From the NCBI GenBank assembly GCA_945901125.1, contig CAMDKD010000046.1, positions 1 to 21,135 on the forward strand: DNA of 21,135 nucleotides. The letters are read 5' to 3'. The translations under genes were made by a program, and so were the position numbers. Every line of letters starts with the position of its first letter. Positions within the stretch are counted from its first letter, which is position 1. This document shows positions 5,793 to 14,210 of the stretch, piece by piece. A model generated the notes under the pieces. It searched no databases, was not told the DNA's origin, and saw nothing but the letters and a program-made list of their open reading frames with translations. This stretch comes from Bordetella parapertussis (GTDB lineage: Bacteria; Pseudomonadota; Gammaproteobacteria; Burkholderiales; Burkholderiaceae_C).

Positions 5793-7139
5793 ATGGCCGC
5801 TCCTCCTCCCATCATCAGAAGTTCCAAAGCCTTTTCAGTAGAAATTCCTGAAGGCTCCAAAAGCGCGAAATCCCGGCGCAGCGATATCGTGCCAAACGAT
5901 GAATTGGAGATACACCGCAAGTCCAGCCAGTTCCATGAAGCCGGGTCAGATGCCTTGAAATCCCCCGATTTCCATACGGACGATGGCTTTGACGCACGTT
6001 CCGTGTCCGTTGCTTCGACTGACCATGCAGACAAGATTCACAATGAAACTCAGGCTGACACTGACGAAGACCGTCATGCCGGTGAAGACTCACATGTGCT
6101 GAGTGAAAACCTTCAAAGCATTGATCAAAGCCAGACATCCGATATCCTTATCCAAGTCCCAGACAGCGAGCAAAACGCCGCCAACCTGCAAACAGTTGAT
6201 GAAGATGCTCATCGCGACCGCCACGCGCAAGTGGACAGCGGCCACGCGCTGCAAGACAGGTTTGGGGCAGAAACCCATGCACCATTGAAAGACCGTGCTC
6301 TGTCTATTCAGGCGCAAGGTCTGCTCAGCAATGTGCAAGGCATTGAACAAGATGCATTGCGTGATCATTTGCAATCTCTGCCCGGTGATGAAGCTAAAAA
6401 TAACCAGGTCCTAGGCATAGAGAAAGATGCTTTGAAGGATAACCGACAGGGGTTGGCGGATGAGGCGCTGAACCAAGCCAACCAAGTCCTAGAGCTGTCG
6501 CAAGATCCTGAGAAGAATATGCAAGGAATTGCGCAGGACGCTCTGCGCAACAACCAGCAATCCATAGACAACGAAGCGCTGCGCGACAACCAGCAAGCTC
6601 TGCCTGATGAAGGTTTGCAAGTCAACCAGCAATCCACAGACAACGAAGCGCTGCGCGACAACCAGCAAGCTCTGCCCGATGAAGGTTTGCAAGACAACCA
6701 GCAATCCATAGACAACGAAGCGCTTCGCGACAACCAGCAAGCTCTGCCTGATGAAGGTGTGCACGACAACCAGCAATCCATATACAACGAAGCGCTGCGC
6801 GACAACCAGCAAGCCTTGTCCGACGAATCGATCCAAGGCCGCAAAGACACACAAGAAAAAACGCACGTGCAAGACCATGTCGTCCCCCTGCCGAATACGC
6901 ACCAGGTGCTCAAGCCCGGTCCTTCACCGCTTGCCGTCAATCCACGCTCCGGCCAGCGTCCCGGCGCGGCTGTTCATGCCCAAACTCCGCTACACCCGGA
7001 ATCGGATCCGCATCATGCGGCCTTAAGCAAGTCGGAAAAGGCCAAGCGCATTGAAGAGTTTCATGGCAGGGTAGAAGCCATACGCAAATCTGTCAGCGGC
7101 ATCAATAACCTGTTAGATGATTTGCAGGACAAGCATTAA
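5793..7139 (+). CDS. Repeat protein built of ~12-residue Asn-Gln-Gln units (448 aa), unrecognised
   Basis: No known domain was recognised. Residues about 106-349 can be cut into some twenty consecutive units of 12, occasionally 13, residues with consensus N-x-Q-(S/A/G)-(I/L)-x-x-(D/E)-(A/G)-L-(R/Q/K)-D. Early units are diverged (NLQTVDEDAHRD, NVQGIEQDALRD). Units from residue 254 on are almost identical and alternate two types, NQQSIDNEALRD and NQQALPDEGLQD. Register can be traced weakly to about residues 94 and 373. The protein is acidic and polar, with no signal peptide, membrane segment or cysteine. A Pro/His-rich linker (about 362-410) leads to a charged C-terminal helix (SKSEKAKRIEEFHGRVEAIR to the end), which may be a docking or oligomerisation segment. 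It follows the AerR-like gene by 74 bases on the same strand and may be co-transcribed. Its stop is six bases from the convergent transporter gene. Confidence 0.8.
   Translation: MAAPPPIIRSSKAFSVEIPEGSKSAKSRRSDIVPNDELEIHRKSSQFHEAGSDALKSPDFHTDDGFDARSVSVASTDHADKIHNETQADTDEDRHAGEDSHVLSENLQSIDQSQTSDILIQVPDSEQNAANLQTVDEDAHRDRHAQVDSGHALQDRFGAETHAPLKDRALSIQAQGLLSNVQGIEQDALRDHLQSLPGDEAKNNQVLGIEKDALKDNRQGLADEALNQANQVLELSQDPEKNMQGIAQDALRNNQQSIDNEALRDNQQALPDEGLQVNQQSTDNEALRDNQQALPDEGLQDNQQSIDNEALRDNQQALPDEGVHDNQQSIYNEALRDNQQALSDESIQGRKDTQEKTHVQDHVVPLPNTHQVLKPGPSPLAVNPRSGQRPGAAVHAQTPLHPESDPHHAALSKSEKAKRIEEFHGRVEAIRKSVSGINNLLDDLQDKH
6552..6839 (+). repeat. Four tandem 72-bp coding repeats
   Basis: Four head-to-tail 72-base units start at 6552, 6624, 6696 and 6768 inside the repeat protein gene. 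Each encodes a pair of 12-residue units. The units differ at only a few bases, mostly changing single residues (I to T, D to V, D to Y), while the last unit's second half is more diverged. High DNA identity shows recent expansion by slippage or recombination, so copy number may vary between strains. The unit length, the absence of spacers and the open reading frame exclude a CRISPR array. Confidence 0.9.
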
Positions 7140-7145
7140 GCAGCT

Positions 7146-8483
7146 TCAGCCGTCGTCATCATCCGTTTTGACATGGCTGCGCGAAGCCAGTACTTTGTCG
7201 ATGCGACGCCCGTCCAGATCGACCACTTCAAAACGCCAGCCCATGGCATGCACCGACTCACCTTCTTTAGGCAAACTGCCGGTCAGCACCATGATCAATC
7301 CGGCCAAAGTGTTGTACAAGCCTTCGTCTTCCTGCGGCAATTCATCCACGGTCAGACGCGATTTGAGTTCCTGCACCGGCATCAAGCCGTCGAGTAACCA
7401 ACTGCCGTCCTCGCGTTGCACAGCCCAGGCCTCTTGGGGCGAAGTGGTTTGTACCAACTCACCGGTGATCGCCTCCAGCAAATCCCGGGGCGTCATCAAG
7501 CCTTGAACTACGCCGTATTCATCGACCACCAACACCATGCGACCACGCGATGCTTTGGTGGTTTCGGCATTACCGGCATGCGGACGGCGGAATTGCTCGA
7601 GCAAATCCAAACCAGTCAATGTTTCAGGGACAAAGTCAGCAGGCTGTGACCAGTTGACCAGCGTTTGGTCACTTGTGACATTCATCAGCAAAGCCGCCAT
7701 GCTGATCACACCCAGCACTTCGTCCAAGCCGTTGCGGCATAGCGGGTACCAGGAATGCGCTGTGTTGGCCTGTATATGCGCCATGGCCTGATGAATGCTC
7801 CAACTGTTGTCCAGCCAGACGATATCGGTGCGCGGCACCATCAGCGACACCAGGTTGCGCTCGTCCAGGTGGAACACGTTTTTCACCATCTGGTGCTCGT
7901 GGTGTTCGATCAAACCGGCGTCTACGCCTTCGACCAGGCTGGCGGTGATTTCCTCTTCGGTGACCTGACGCACCTTGTCCAGGTCAATGCCCATCAAACG
8001 CAAAACCTTCGCTGTGCTCCAGGACAAGGCATTGACCAGCGGACGCGCTAGCCAAGACAGGGCCAACATGAAAGGGGCGGTCAATCTGGCCGCAGTCTCA
8101 GGGTAAATCTGGCCAATGCGCTTGGGCACGAGTTCGCCGAACAATATCGTGTTGAGCGTGATCAAGGTGACGACCAGGGTGGTCGCCAGCACCGAGGCCA
8201 ACACATCGGCCGCGCCCATTTGCACGAACCACAAAGCCACATTGTGGCTGAAGGCGGCTTCGCCGATGATGCCGTTCAACACACCGAGCGTGGTAATGCC
8301 TATTTGTATAGTGGATAAAAACTCGGTTGGCCGCAGTTGCAAATCAAGCGCAGCCTGAGCACCGGCCACACCTTCTTCAGCCTGCGCCGTCAACAAAGCC
8401 TTGCGGCTGGAAGCCAGCGCCATTTCCGACATGGCGAACAACCCATTCAGTATGGTTAAAAAAGCAATCAGCAACAAATCCAT
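7146..8483 (-). CDS. CNNM/CorC-family (hemolysin-like) membrane protein with CBS pair
   Basis: The protein begins MDLLLIAFLTILNGLFAMSE, the typical opening of the DUF21/CNNM transmembrane domain, with the usual small-residue helix and ASSRKALL segment. The membrane part covers about residues 1-180, including the GELVPKRIG motif. A CBS-domain pair follows, starting near VSLMVPRTDIVWLD and ending near YGVVQGLMTPRDLLEAI. A C-terminal CorC/HlyC domain (SWLLDGLMPVQELKSRL onward) completes the canonical order. Members are linked to magnesium/cobalt efflux or resistance; the hemolysin label is historical. A TTG start at 8531 would add 16 residues, but the ATG at 8481-8483 is preferred because it gives the family N-terminus. 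The gene converges on the repeat-protein gene and diverges from apaH across 55 bases. Confidence 0.92.
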   Translation of the reverse strand: MDLLLIAFLTILNGLFAMSEMALASSRKALLTAQAEEGVAGAQAALDLQLRPTEFLSTIQIGITTLGVLNGIIGEAAFSHNVALWFVQMGAADVLASVLATTLVVTLITLNTILFGELVPKRIGQIYPETAARLTAPFMLALSWLARPLVNALSWSTAKVLRLMGIDLDKVRQVTEEEITASLVEGVDAGLIEHHEHQMVKNVFHLDERNLVSLMVPRTDIVWLDNSWSIHQAMAHIQANTAHSWYPLCRNGLDEVLGVISMAALLMNVTSDQTLVNWSQPADFVPETLTGLDLLEQFRRPHAGNAETTKASRGRMVLVVDEYGVVQGLMTPRDLLEAITGELVQTTSPQEAWAVQREDGSWLLDGLMPVQELKSRLTVDELPQEDEGLYNTLAGLIMVLTGSLPKEGESVHAMGWRFEVVDLDGRRIDKVLASRSHVKTDDDDG

Positions 8484-8538
8484 AAATCTGTATTCAGCCC
8501 CGGTGAAACCTACAACGTGCTTGTAAGACAATCATGCC

Positions 8539-9369
8539 ATGTCAATGTACCTGATCGGCGATGTGCAAGGTTGCGACCGCTCATTGCAAAGCTTATTGGA
8601 CAAGCTGCAATTCTCCCCCAGCCGCGACACCTTGTTTTTGCTCGGTGACCTGATCAACCGCGGGCCGGATAACACTGCTGTTTTGCGCCGTTTGCAGCAA
8701 CTCGGCAGCAGTGCCCGCTGCCTGCTGGGCAACCACGATTTGAACCTGCTGGCCATGCACTTGGGGCGCTCGCGCCTCAAACCTGGCGACACGGTTGAAG
8801 ATGTATTGCAGGCGCCGGACCGTTTGGCTTTGATCGACTGGCTGCGCGCGCAGTCACTGGCCATGCACGAAGCCGGTGTGTTGATGGTGCACGCAGGCGT
8901 GTTGCCGCAATGGACGGCCACGCAAACCATGGCGCTGGCCGCTGAAGTGGAAACGGTTTTGCGCGGCCCGGACTGGGTGGATTTCATTGCGCACATGTAC
9001 GGCAGCCAGCCCGATCGCTGGCAAGACAGTTTGAGCGGCTACGACCGCTTGCGCGTCATCGTCAACGGCTTGACGCGTTTGCGCTTTTGCACGCCCGAGG
9101 GTGCGATGGAATTTGTTCACCACGGCGATGTCAAGAACGCGCCGCCAGGCTTTTTGCCCTGGTTTGATGTGCCCGGGCGACAAACCCGTGACACCACGGT
9201 GGCCTTTGGCCACTGGTCGTCGCTGTCAGCTTTGCAGCGAGACGATGTCATAGAACTCGACACCGGTTGTGTTTGGGGCCGCTGTTTGAGCGCATTGAAA
9301 ATAGACCCGCTCACCGGCCTGCGTGAAAAAATACAAGTGAGTTGCAGCGAGGCTGCACAAAAAGATTAA
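8539..9369 (+). CDS. apaH: Symmetrical bis(5'-nucleosyl)-tetraphosphatase (Ap4A hydrolase)
   Basis: The enzyme splits Ap4A symmetrically into two ADP and limits alarmone accumulation. The 276-residue length is normal. Metallophosphatase motifs are in order: GDVQGC with Asp8, GDLINRGPDN with Asp37, GNHDLN (residues 64-69), HAGVLP with His118, and FGHW with His225. An ATG two codons downstream gives the more usual MYLIGD opening, so the true start could be 8545. The stop codon overlaps the convergent rhlE stop, leaving no space for a terminator between them. The gene stands alone on its strand. Confidence 0.96.
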   Translation: MSMYLIGDVQGCDRSLQSLLDKLQFSPSRDTLFLLGDLINRGPDNTAVLRRLQQLGSSARCLLGNHDLNLLAMHLGRSRLKPGDTVEDVLQAPDRLALIDWLRAQSLAMHEAGVLMVHAGVLPQWTATQTMALAAEVETVLRGPDWVDFIAHMYGSQPDRWQDSLSGYDRLRVIVNGLTRLRFCTPEGAMEFVHHGDVKNAPPGFLPWFDVPGRQTRDTTVAFGHWSSLSALQRDDVIELDTGCVWGRCLSALKIDPLTGLREKIQVSCSEAAQKD

Positions 9370-10772
9370 CCCGGTTCAGTGGTTTTGAACAAAGCAGCGA
9401 CATTGCGCTTAGGCTTGATATTGGGCGATATGCTGCGACCGCTAGACATCACTTGCTCTGGGCTTGCAGAGGCAGTGACAGGTTCTGCGCTGGCCTCATA
9501 AGGCCGGTCAAAAAACGGATCATGCACTTTGGGCGGGGGCACAAAACGGCTGCGGGCAGCGGGTTTTTCGCGGCCACTGTCTTCCTCGTCCCAATGGCGG
9601 TGTCCAGTGTTGATACGACCGGCGGGTCGATCATCTTCAAACTCAAAACCCAGCAAGTCGATTTTTTGCTTGGTGAGTTTTTCAATGTCAGTCACCAGAC
9701 GTGTATCGGTGGGTGAGGCAAAACTGACCGCCAAACCTTCAGCGCCGGCGCGACCCGTGCGACCAATGCGGTGAATGTAATCTTCGGCGTTGTAGGGAAT
9801 GTCAAAGTTAAACACGGCCGGTACGTCTTTGATGTCCAGACCGCGCGCGGCCACATCGGTACATACCAGCAAATCCACCTCGCCTTTTTTGAAAGCTTCC
9901 AGCGCTTTCAAACGTTCGTCCTGGCTTTTGTCGCCGTGCAAGGCAGTGGTTTTCAAACCTTCGCGCTCGAGCGAGCGGGCCAACCGCGCGCAACCGAGTT
10001 TGCTGTTGACAAACACAAAGGCTTGCGAGATGCCACGTTGTTTGACGATTTGTTTCAATGCGCGGCGCTTGTCGTCGTCCGGCACGCTGTAGAACAACTG
10101 CGTCACGGTGGACGCGGTCTGGTTGGGGCGCGCAACTTCAATGGTTATCGGGTTTTGCAAATAGCTGGACGCCAGACGTTTGATCTCGGGCGAGAACGTG
10201 GCCGAGAACAACAAGGTGGTGCGCTGCTTGGGCAGGTAGCTGAGTATGCGTTGCAGGTCCGGCAGAAAACCGATGTCCAGCATGCGGTCGGCTTCATCCA
10301 ACACCACGTATTCCACTTGGTTAAGCACAGCGGTTTTGGCTTCGATGTGATCCAGCAAACGACCGGGTGTGGCCACCAGCACTTCCACGCCTTTTTTCAA
10401 CTCGGCCGTTTGCGGTTTCATGTCCATGCCGCCGAACACCACCGCGCAACGCAGCTGCGTGTATTTGGCGTACATCTTGACCTGTTGCGCCACCTGATCG
10501 GCGAGCTCGCGCGTGGGCAACAAGACCAGCGCACGCACCGGGTGGCGGGCCGGTGAAGTGGACGTGTTTTCATGCTTGAGCATGCGTTGCAGCAGCGGCA
10601 GTGAAAACGCCGCCGTTTTACCGGTGCCGGTCTGGGCCGCGCCCATCACATCCTGGCCGGATAAAACCACCGGAATGGCCTGCGCCTGTATCGGCGTCAT
10701 AGATTCGTATCCCATTTCGGCGACAGCTTTCGCCAGATTGGGTGCCAACTGCAGTTGCGAGAATGAATTCAT
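9366..10772 (-). CDS. rhlE: DEAD-box ATP-dependent RNA helicase, RhlE-type
   Basis: The 468-residue helicase is expected to unwind short RNA duplexes in ribosome assembly or RNA decay. Visible motifs are the upstream Phe and Q-motif (FSQLQLAPNL and TPIQAQAIP), Walker A AQTGTGKT (46-53), PTREL, GG, TPGR, DEAD (159-162), SAT (190-192), the ARGLDIKDV segment and HRIGRTGRAG (334-343). The C-terminal tail after about residue 375 is basic and Pro-rich, which fits RhlE and is shorter than in some paralogues. An AGG ribosome element precedes the ATG. Its 3' end overlaps the convergent apaH stop. RhlE paralogues within Burkholderiales are hard to tell apart, so the subtype is less certain than the family. 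Confidence 0.93.
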   Translation of the reverse strand: MNSFSQLQLAPNLAKAVAEMGYESMTPIQAQAIPVVLSGQDVMGAAQTGTGKTAAFSLPLLQRMLKHENTSTSPARHPVRALVLLPTRELADQVAQQVKMYAKYTQLRCAVVFGGMDMKPQTAELKKGVEVLVATPGRLLDHIEAKTAVLNQVEYVVLDEADRMLDIGFLPDLQRILSYLPKQRTTLLFSATFSPEIKRLASSYLQNPITIEVARPNQTASTVTQLFYSVPDDDKRRALKQIVKQRGISQAFVFVNSKLGCARLARSLEREGLKTTALHGDKSQDERLKALEAFKKGEVDLLVCTDVAARGLDIKDVPAVFNFDIPYNAEDYIHRIGRTGRAGAEGLAVSFASPTDTRLVTDIEKLTKQKIDLLGFEFEDDRPAGRINTGHRHWDEEDSGREKPAARSRFVPPPKVHDPFFDRPYEASAEPVTASASPEQVMSSGRSISPNIKPKRNVAALFKTTEPG

Positions 10773-10833
10773 AGTTGGTGCCTATTGTCGCACCATGCGC
10801 CCAGAGGCTCGAAAAACCTTAAAACAGCGCGTT

Positions 10834-11403
10834 TCAAGCCTTGGGCAGGGTGACGCCGACCTGGCCCTGGTATTTGCCGCCACGGTCTTTGTAACTGGTT
10901 TCGCAGACTTCGTCGCTTTCAAAAAACAGCACTTGCGCGCAGCCTTCACCGGCGTAAATTTTGGCCGGCAATGGCGTGGTGTTGGAAAACTCCAGTGTCA
11001 CATAGCCTTCCCATTCGGGCTCGAACGGCGTGACATTGACGATGATGCCGCAGCGCGCGTAAGTGCTTTTGCCCAGGCAAATCGTCAACACATTGCGCGG
11101 GATGCGGAAATATTCCAAGGTGCGCGCCAGCGCAAAACTGTTGGGCGGGATGATGCAGACATCGGAGTGCATGTCGACAAAACTTTTCTCATCAAAGTTT
11201 TTCGGGTCGACCACGGTGCTGTAAATATTGGTAAAGACTTTGAATTCAGGCGCGCAACGTATGTCGTAGCCATAGCTGCTGGTGCCGTAGCTGACGATTT
11301 TTTCGCCAGCCGCGTTGACCCGGATCTGCCCGGGCTCGAACGGCTCGATCATGCCGTGTTGCTCGGCCATGCGGCGTATCCATTTGTCGCTCTTGATGCT
11401 CAT
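10834..11403 (-). CDS. dcd: dCTP deaminase
   Basis: The enzyme deaminates dCTP to dUTP, supplying thymidylate synthesis. At 189 residues it is close to the E. coli enzyme. The signature GKSTYARCG (111-119) and the catalytic Glu138 in GYVTLEFSN are present, with the C-terminal ESDEVCETSYKDRGGKYQGQ segment that closes over the nucleotide. An AAGG ribosome element precedes the ATG. Neighbours on the same strand are rhlE (61 bases downstream) and the BMP-family gene (54 bases upstream), but no functional link is evident. Confidence 0.96.
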   Translation of the reverse strand: MSIKSDKWIRRMAEQHGMIEPFEPGQIRVNAAGEKIVSYGTSSYGYDIRCAPEFKVFTNIYSTVVDPKNFDEKSFVDMHSDVCIIPPNSFALARTLEYFRIPRNVLTICLGKSTYARCGIIVNVTPFEPEWEGYVTLEFSNTTPLPAKIYAGEGCAQVLFFESDEVCETSYKDRGGKYQGQVGVTLPKA

Positions 11404-11457
11404 GAGACTGCCTTATTCAATAATGGCAGATTGTAGTTTGGCGGTTCCTGGTAAAGC

Positions 11458-12549
11458 TCAAGGCAAGGAACCGACCACGCCACGCACCAGAAAATTCATT
11501 TTCAATATTTGCTGGTCCGTCATGTTCTGGCCCCGGGCCAGCACCACGCCATCCTGGTTGTCAAACACCGGGCCGGTGAAAGGCTGTAAACCGCCTTTGG
11601 CCAAAGCGCGTTGCAAGCGCAAGACCTCGGTTTGCACCCGCTTGGGCAGGCGCGGGCCGAATGCTTCAACCTTGATCATGCCTTCGCGCACCCCGCCCCA
11701 GGTTTGCGTGCTTTGCCATGTGCCGTTGATAACTTCTGCCGCGCGCTGGCTGTAATAGTTACCCCAATGGTGCGTGATGGCCAACAGTTGCGCCTGTGGT
11801 GCCACGTGACGCATGTCCGAGTGGTAGGCGATGGCCATTTTTCCGCGCTCTTGCGCGGCGATCATCACCGCATCTGAGGCGGTGTGGAACGATAACACAT
11901 CGGCCTTTTGGTTCATCAAGGTCATAGCGGCTTCGCGTTCGCGCACCGGGTCAAACCAGGCGTTGATCCAAATCAGCTTGACTTGCGCTTTGGGGTTGAC
12001 AGACTGCATGCCCAGCGTGAATGCGTTAATGCCTTGAATCACTTCGGGAATAGGAAAACCGGCGACATAACCGGCGATGCCGGTTTTGCTGACACGGGCA
12101 GCGGCGATGCCGGCCAGAAACCGGCCTTCGTAATAGCGCGCGTTGGCAGTGGCCACATTGGCAGCGGTTTTGTAGCCGGTGATGGATTCGAATTTCACCT
12201 CAGGGAATTCAGCCGCTACTTTCATGGTCGGTTCCATGTACCCGAAGCTGGGCGTGAATATCAGGCCGTAGCCTTGCTGCGCCATGTCGCGGATGACGCG
12301 CTCGGCGTCAGCGCCTTCGGACACGTTATCAACAAAACCGGTTTGCACCTGCAAACCTTGTTTTTGCATGGCTTGCTCTAAAGCGAGTCGCCCCAGCTCG
12401 TGTTGATGCACCCAGCCCACGGGAAGGCGCGGCGTGACATAGACAAAGCCGACTTTGAGCGGCGTCTTGGACGGCCCGGCGGTTTGCGCCAAGGTGGAAG
12501 TGAAAAACAAAGCGAACGCACACAGCGCTGCGACGAGGTTTTTGTACAT
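11458..12549 (-). CDS. BMP-family (basic membrane protein) ABC-transporter periplasmic binding protein
   Basis: The 363-residue protein has a Sec signal peptide (basic MYKN, then a hydrophobic core) with a likely cut after TLA at residue 21, and no lipobox. The mature part fits the BMP/PnrA-like fold: KVGFVYVTPRLPVGW near the start, a GYGLIFTPSFGYMEP segment, then KTGIAGYVAGFPIPEVIQGI and the hinge region around SFHTASDAVMIAAQERG. Members of this family bind nucleosides, purines or related bases for an ABC importer. No permease or ATPase gene is adjacent, so the partner transporter is encoded elsewhere or on the far side of an unseen rearrangement. A good GAGGAA ribosome site supports the start. 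Confidence 0.9.
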   Translation of the reverse strand: MYKNLVAALCAFALFFTSTLAQTAGPSKTPLKVGFVYVTPRLPVGWVHQHELGRLALEQAMQKQGLQVQTGFVDNVSEGADAERVIRDMAQQGYGLIFTPSFGYMEPTMKVAAEFPEVKFESITGYKTAANVATANARYYEGRFLAGIAAARVSKTGIAGYVAGFPIPEVIQGINAFTLGMQSVNPKAQVKLIWINAWFDPVREREAAMTLMNQKADVLSFHTASDAVMIAAQERGKMAIAYHSDMRHVAPQAQLLAITHHWGNYYSQRAAEVINGTWQSTQTWGGVREGMIKVEAFGPRLPKRVQTEVLRLQRALAKGGLQPFTGPVFDNQDGVVLARGQNMTDQQILKMNFLVRGVVGSLP

Positions 12550-12698
12550 GGTGTTCCTCTACATGTCCCTTTGCAGGGTGAAAAACTGAGGCGGTGAAGC
12601 GATCAGGGCATGCGCGGTTAAGCGCGTTTTTAAAAAGCCAGTTTATGCAGTTGCAATCACAAAGCCTCGACGGGGACTATAACTTTTCTCAATAGTGT

Positions 12699-13946
12699 TC
12701 AAGCCAATCGCTGCACGCGGTACGGTGTCGGGTCGATATAAGTCTCTTCACCGCAGATCAACTCTGAGAGCAACCTGCCGCTGGACGCGGCCTGCGTCAA
12801 ACCGTGGTGCGCATGGCCGAAACTGAACCACAAACCCGGGTGCGCGGGCGCCGCTCCGACCAAAGGCAGCATGTCTGGCGTACACGGGCGCGAACCTAGC
12901 CAAGGCTTGGCATCGACTCTGCCGCCGAGTTCTGTCAACGCTCGCGCCAGCGGTTCTATGCGCTGCAACTGCACAGGCGTGGCCGGCGCGTCGCGCAACG
13001 CGAACTCGGCGCCGGTGGTCAGGCGCAAACCCTGGCGCATGGGGGCGATGGCATAACCGTTGTCGGAGTCAACAACCGTGTGTTTCAGCGACAGGGTATT
13101 GGCGTGGAAATGCATGTGGTAACCGCGCTTGCGTCCCAGCGACAAGCGGTAGCCGAGTTGACGCGCCATGTCCTCGCCCCAGGGCCCAAGTGCCAGCACC
13201 GCGTTGGCAGCAGTCACACGCCCTGCTTCGGTTTGCACAGACCACGCATGGCCTTCGGCTTGCAAACTGCGCGCATCGCCAGACATAAAGCGCCCGCCGC
13301 GCTGCTCGAACAAACGCAAATAAGCACTGGAAAGCGCCTGCGGGTCTTGAATTTGCCGCGCGTCCGGGTAATGCACGCCGCCCAGACAAACATTTTTCAA
13401 TGCGGGCTCCAGCGCTAAAAGTTCAGACGGTGACAAGGCGAGCGCCGGTACACCGTAAGCGCGGCTGTTTTCAGCCATGGCCAGTACTTGCTGAGCAGTT
13501 TGCTGTGTGCGAAAAATTTTGATCCAACCGCGCTCGTTCACCAAGTCATGCGCGCCAGCCGCGTTGATCAACGGCTGGTGCTCGCTCCAGCTATGATCTA
13601 TCAATGGCAAAGCACCGGCAACGGCCTGCGGGTACAAAGCGGGCGACGAGTGCTGCCAATAGCGCCACATCCATGGCAGCAAAGACGGCAAAGCCGACAA
13701 GTGGTAATGCGCGGCGGTGCGACGCCCTAGCGCATAAGCAAGCAGCGTTTTGAAGTCACGCGGGAAAGCATAGGGAAACACCGTGCTTCGCTCGATCAGA
13801 CCGGCGTTACCAAAGCTGGTGCCAGCACCCGGTCGGCCACGATCGACCAGCACCACATCGCGGCCGCGCTCTTGCAGCTTGAGGGCGAGACTCAGACCGA
13901 CAATGCCCGCGCCGAGTACCAACACATCTGCTGATTTGTTTTCCAT
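12699..13946 (-). CDS. FAD-dependent amino-acid oxidoreductase, DadA-like
   Basis: The 415-residue protein opens with the FAD Rossmann motif VLVLGAGIVGLSLALKL (about 9-25) followed by an acidic residue at the second strand end and the GAGTSFGNAGLI segment typical of D-amino-acid dehydrogenase small subunits (DAO family). The C-terminal GSRPCTPDMLPLVG and SFGHAHHGLTQAA motifs match the same group. Such enzymes oxidise D-amino acids or other secondary amines to keto acids, passing electrons to the respiratory chain. It is 149 bases from the BMP gene and not clearly in an operon. No alanine racemase or regulator is adjacent, so the classic DadA role is not assured; glycine/sarcosine or hydroxyproline-type substrates are possible. 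There is no clear ribosome site. Confidence 0.85.
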   Translation of the reverse strand: MENKSADVLVLGAGIVGLSLALKLQERGRDVVLVDRGRPGAGTSFGNAGLIERSTVFPYAFPRDFKTLLAYALGRRTAAHYHLSALPSLLPWMWRYWQHSSPALYPQAVAGALPLIDHSWSEHQPLINAAGAHDLVNERGWIKIFRTQQTAQQVLAMAENSRAYGVPALALSPSELLALEPALKNVCLGGVHYPDARQIQDPQALSSAYLRLFEQRGGRFMSGDARSLQAEGHAWSVQTEAGRVTAANAVLALGPWGEDMARQLGYRLSLGRKRGYHMHFHANTLSLKHTVVDSDNGYAIAPMRQGLRLTTGAEFALRDAPATPVQLQRIEPLARALTELGGRVDAKPWLGSRPCTPDMLPLVGAAPAHPGLWFSFGHAHHGLTQAASSGRLLSELICGEETYIDPTPYRVQRLA

Positions 13947-14155
13947 GAAAGGTTTAAGTGACGGCTTTTATTGAATACATCAAGGATGATAAACGCCAAA
14001 GATCAAAGCCACGCAAGCACATGACTGTTGTAACTGTCAGTTGTAAATAGAATACCGAACAACACTATTCGATGGCCTGATTCCTGCACTGCACTATCTA
14101 CTGCCGCTTGCAATGCAGCTTGCTGTAGGTGTGTGAGTCAAATCCTGCGCAATCT

Positions 14156-14192
14156 GCAGCACCACCCAACGGGACACATTGTGCGGTGCTGC
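14156..14192 (-). terminator. Possible hairpin terminator after the amine oxidase gene
   Basis: GCAGCACC (14156-14163) and GGTGCTGC (14185-14192) form a perfect eight-base stem with a 21-base loop, just past the amine oxidase stop on its transcribed side. No T-tract follows on that strand, so it is at best a weak or factor-assisted terminator. Confidence 0.3.
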
Positions 14193-14210
14193 GGGTAAGC
14201 ATTGTCAGAC

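Noticed and set aside
6552..6839. Regular repeats that could suggest a CRISPR array
   Set aside because: Units are contiguous 72-base coding repeats without spacers, in an intact reading frame, and no cas gene is nearby.
12611..12635. GCGC hairpin followed by five T, terminator-like on the plus strand
   Set aside because: Flanking genes are on the minus strand, so no transcript would use it, and the stem is only four to five bases.
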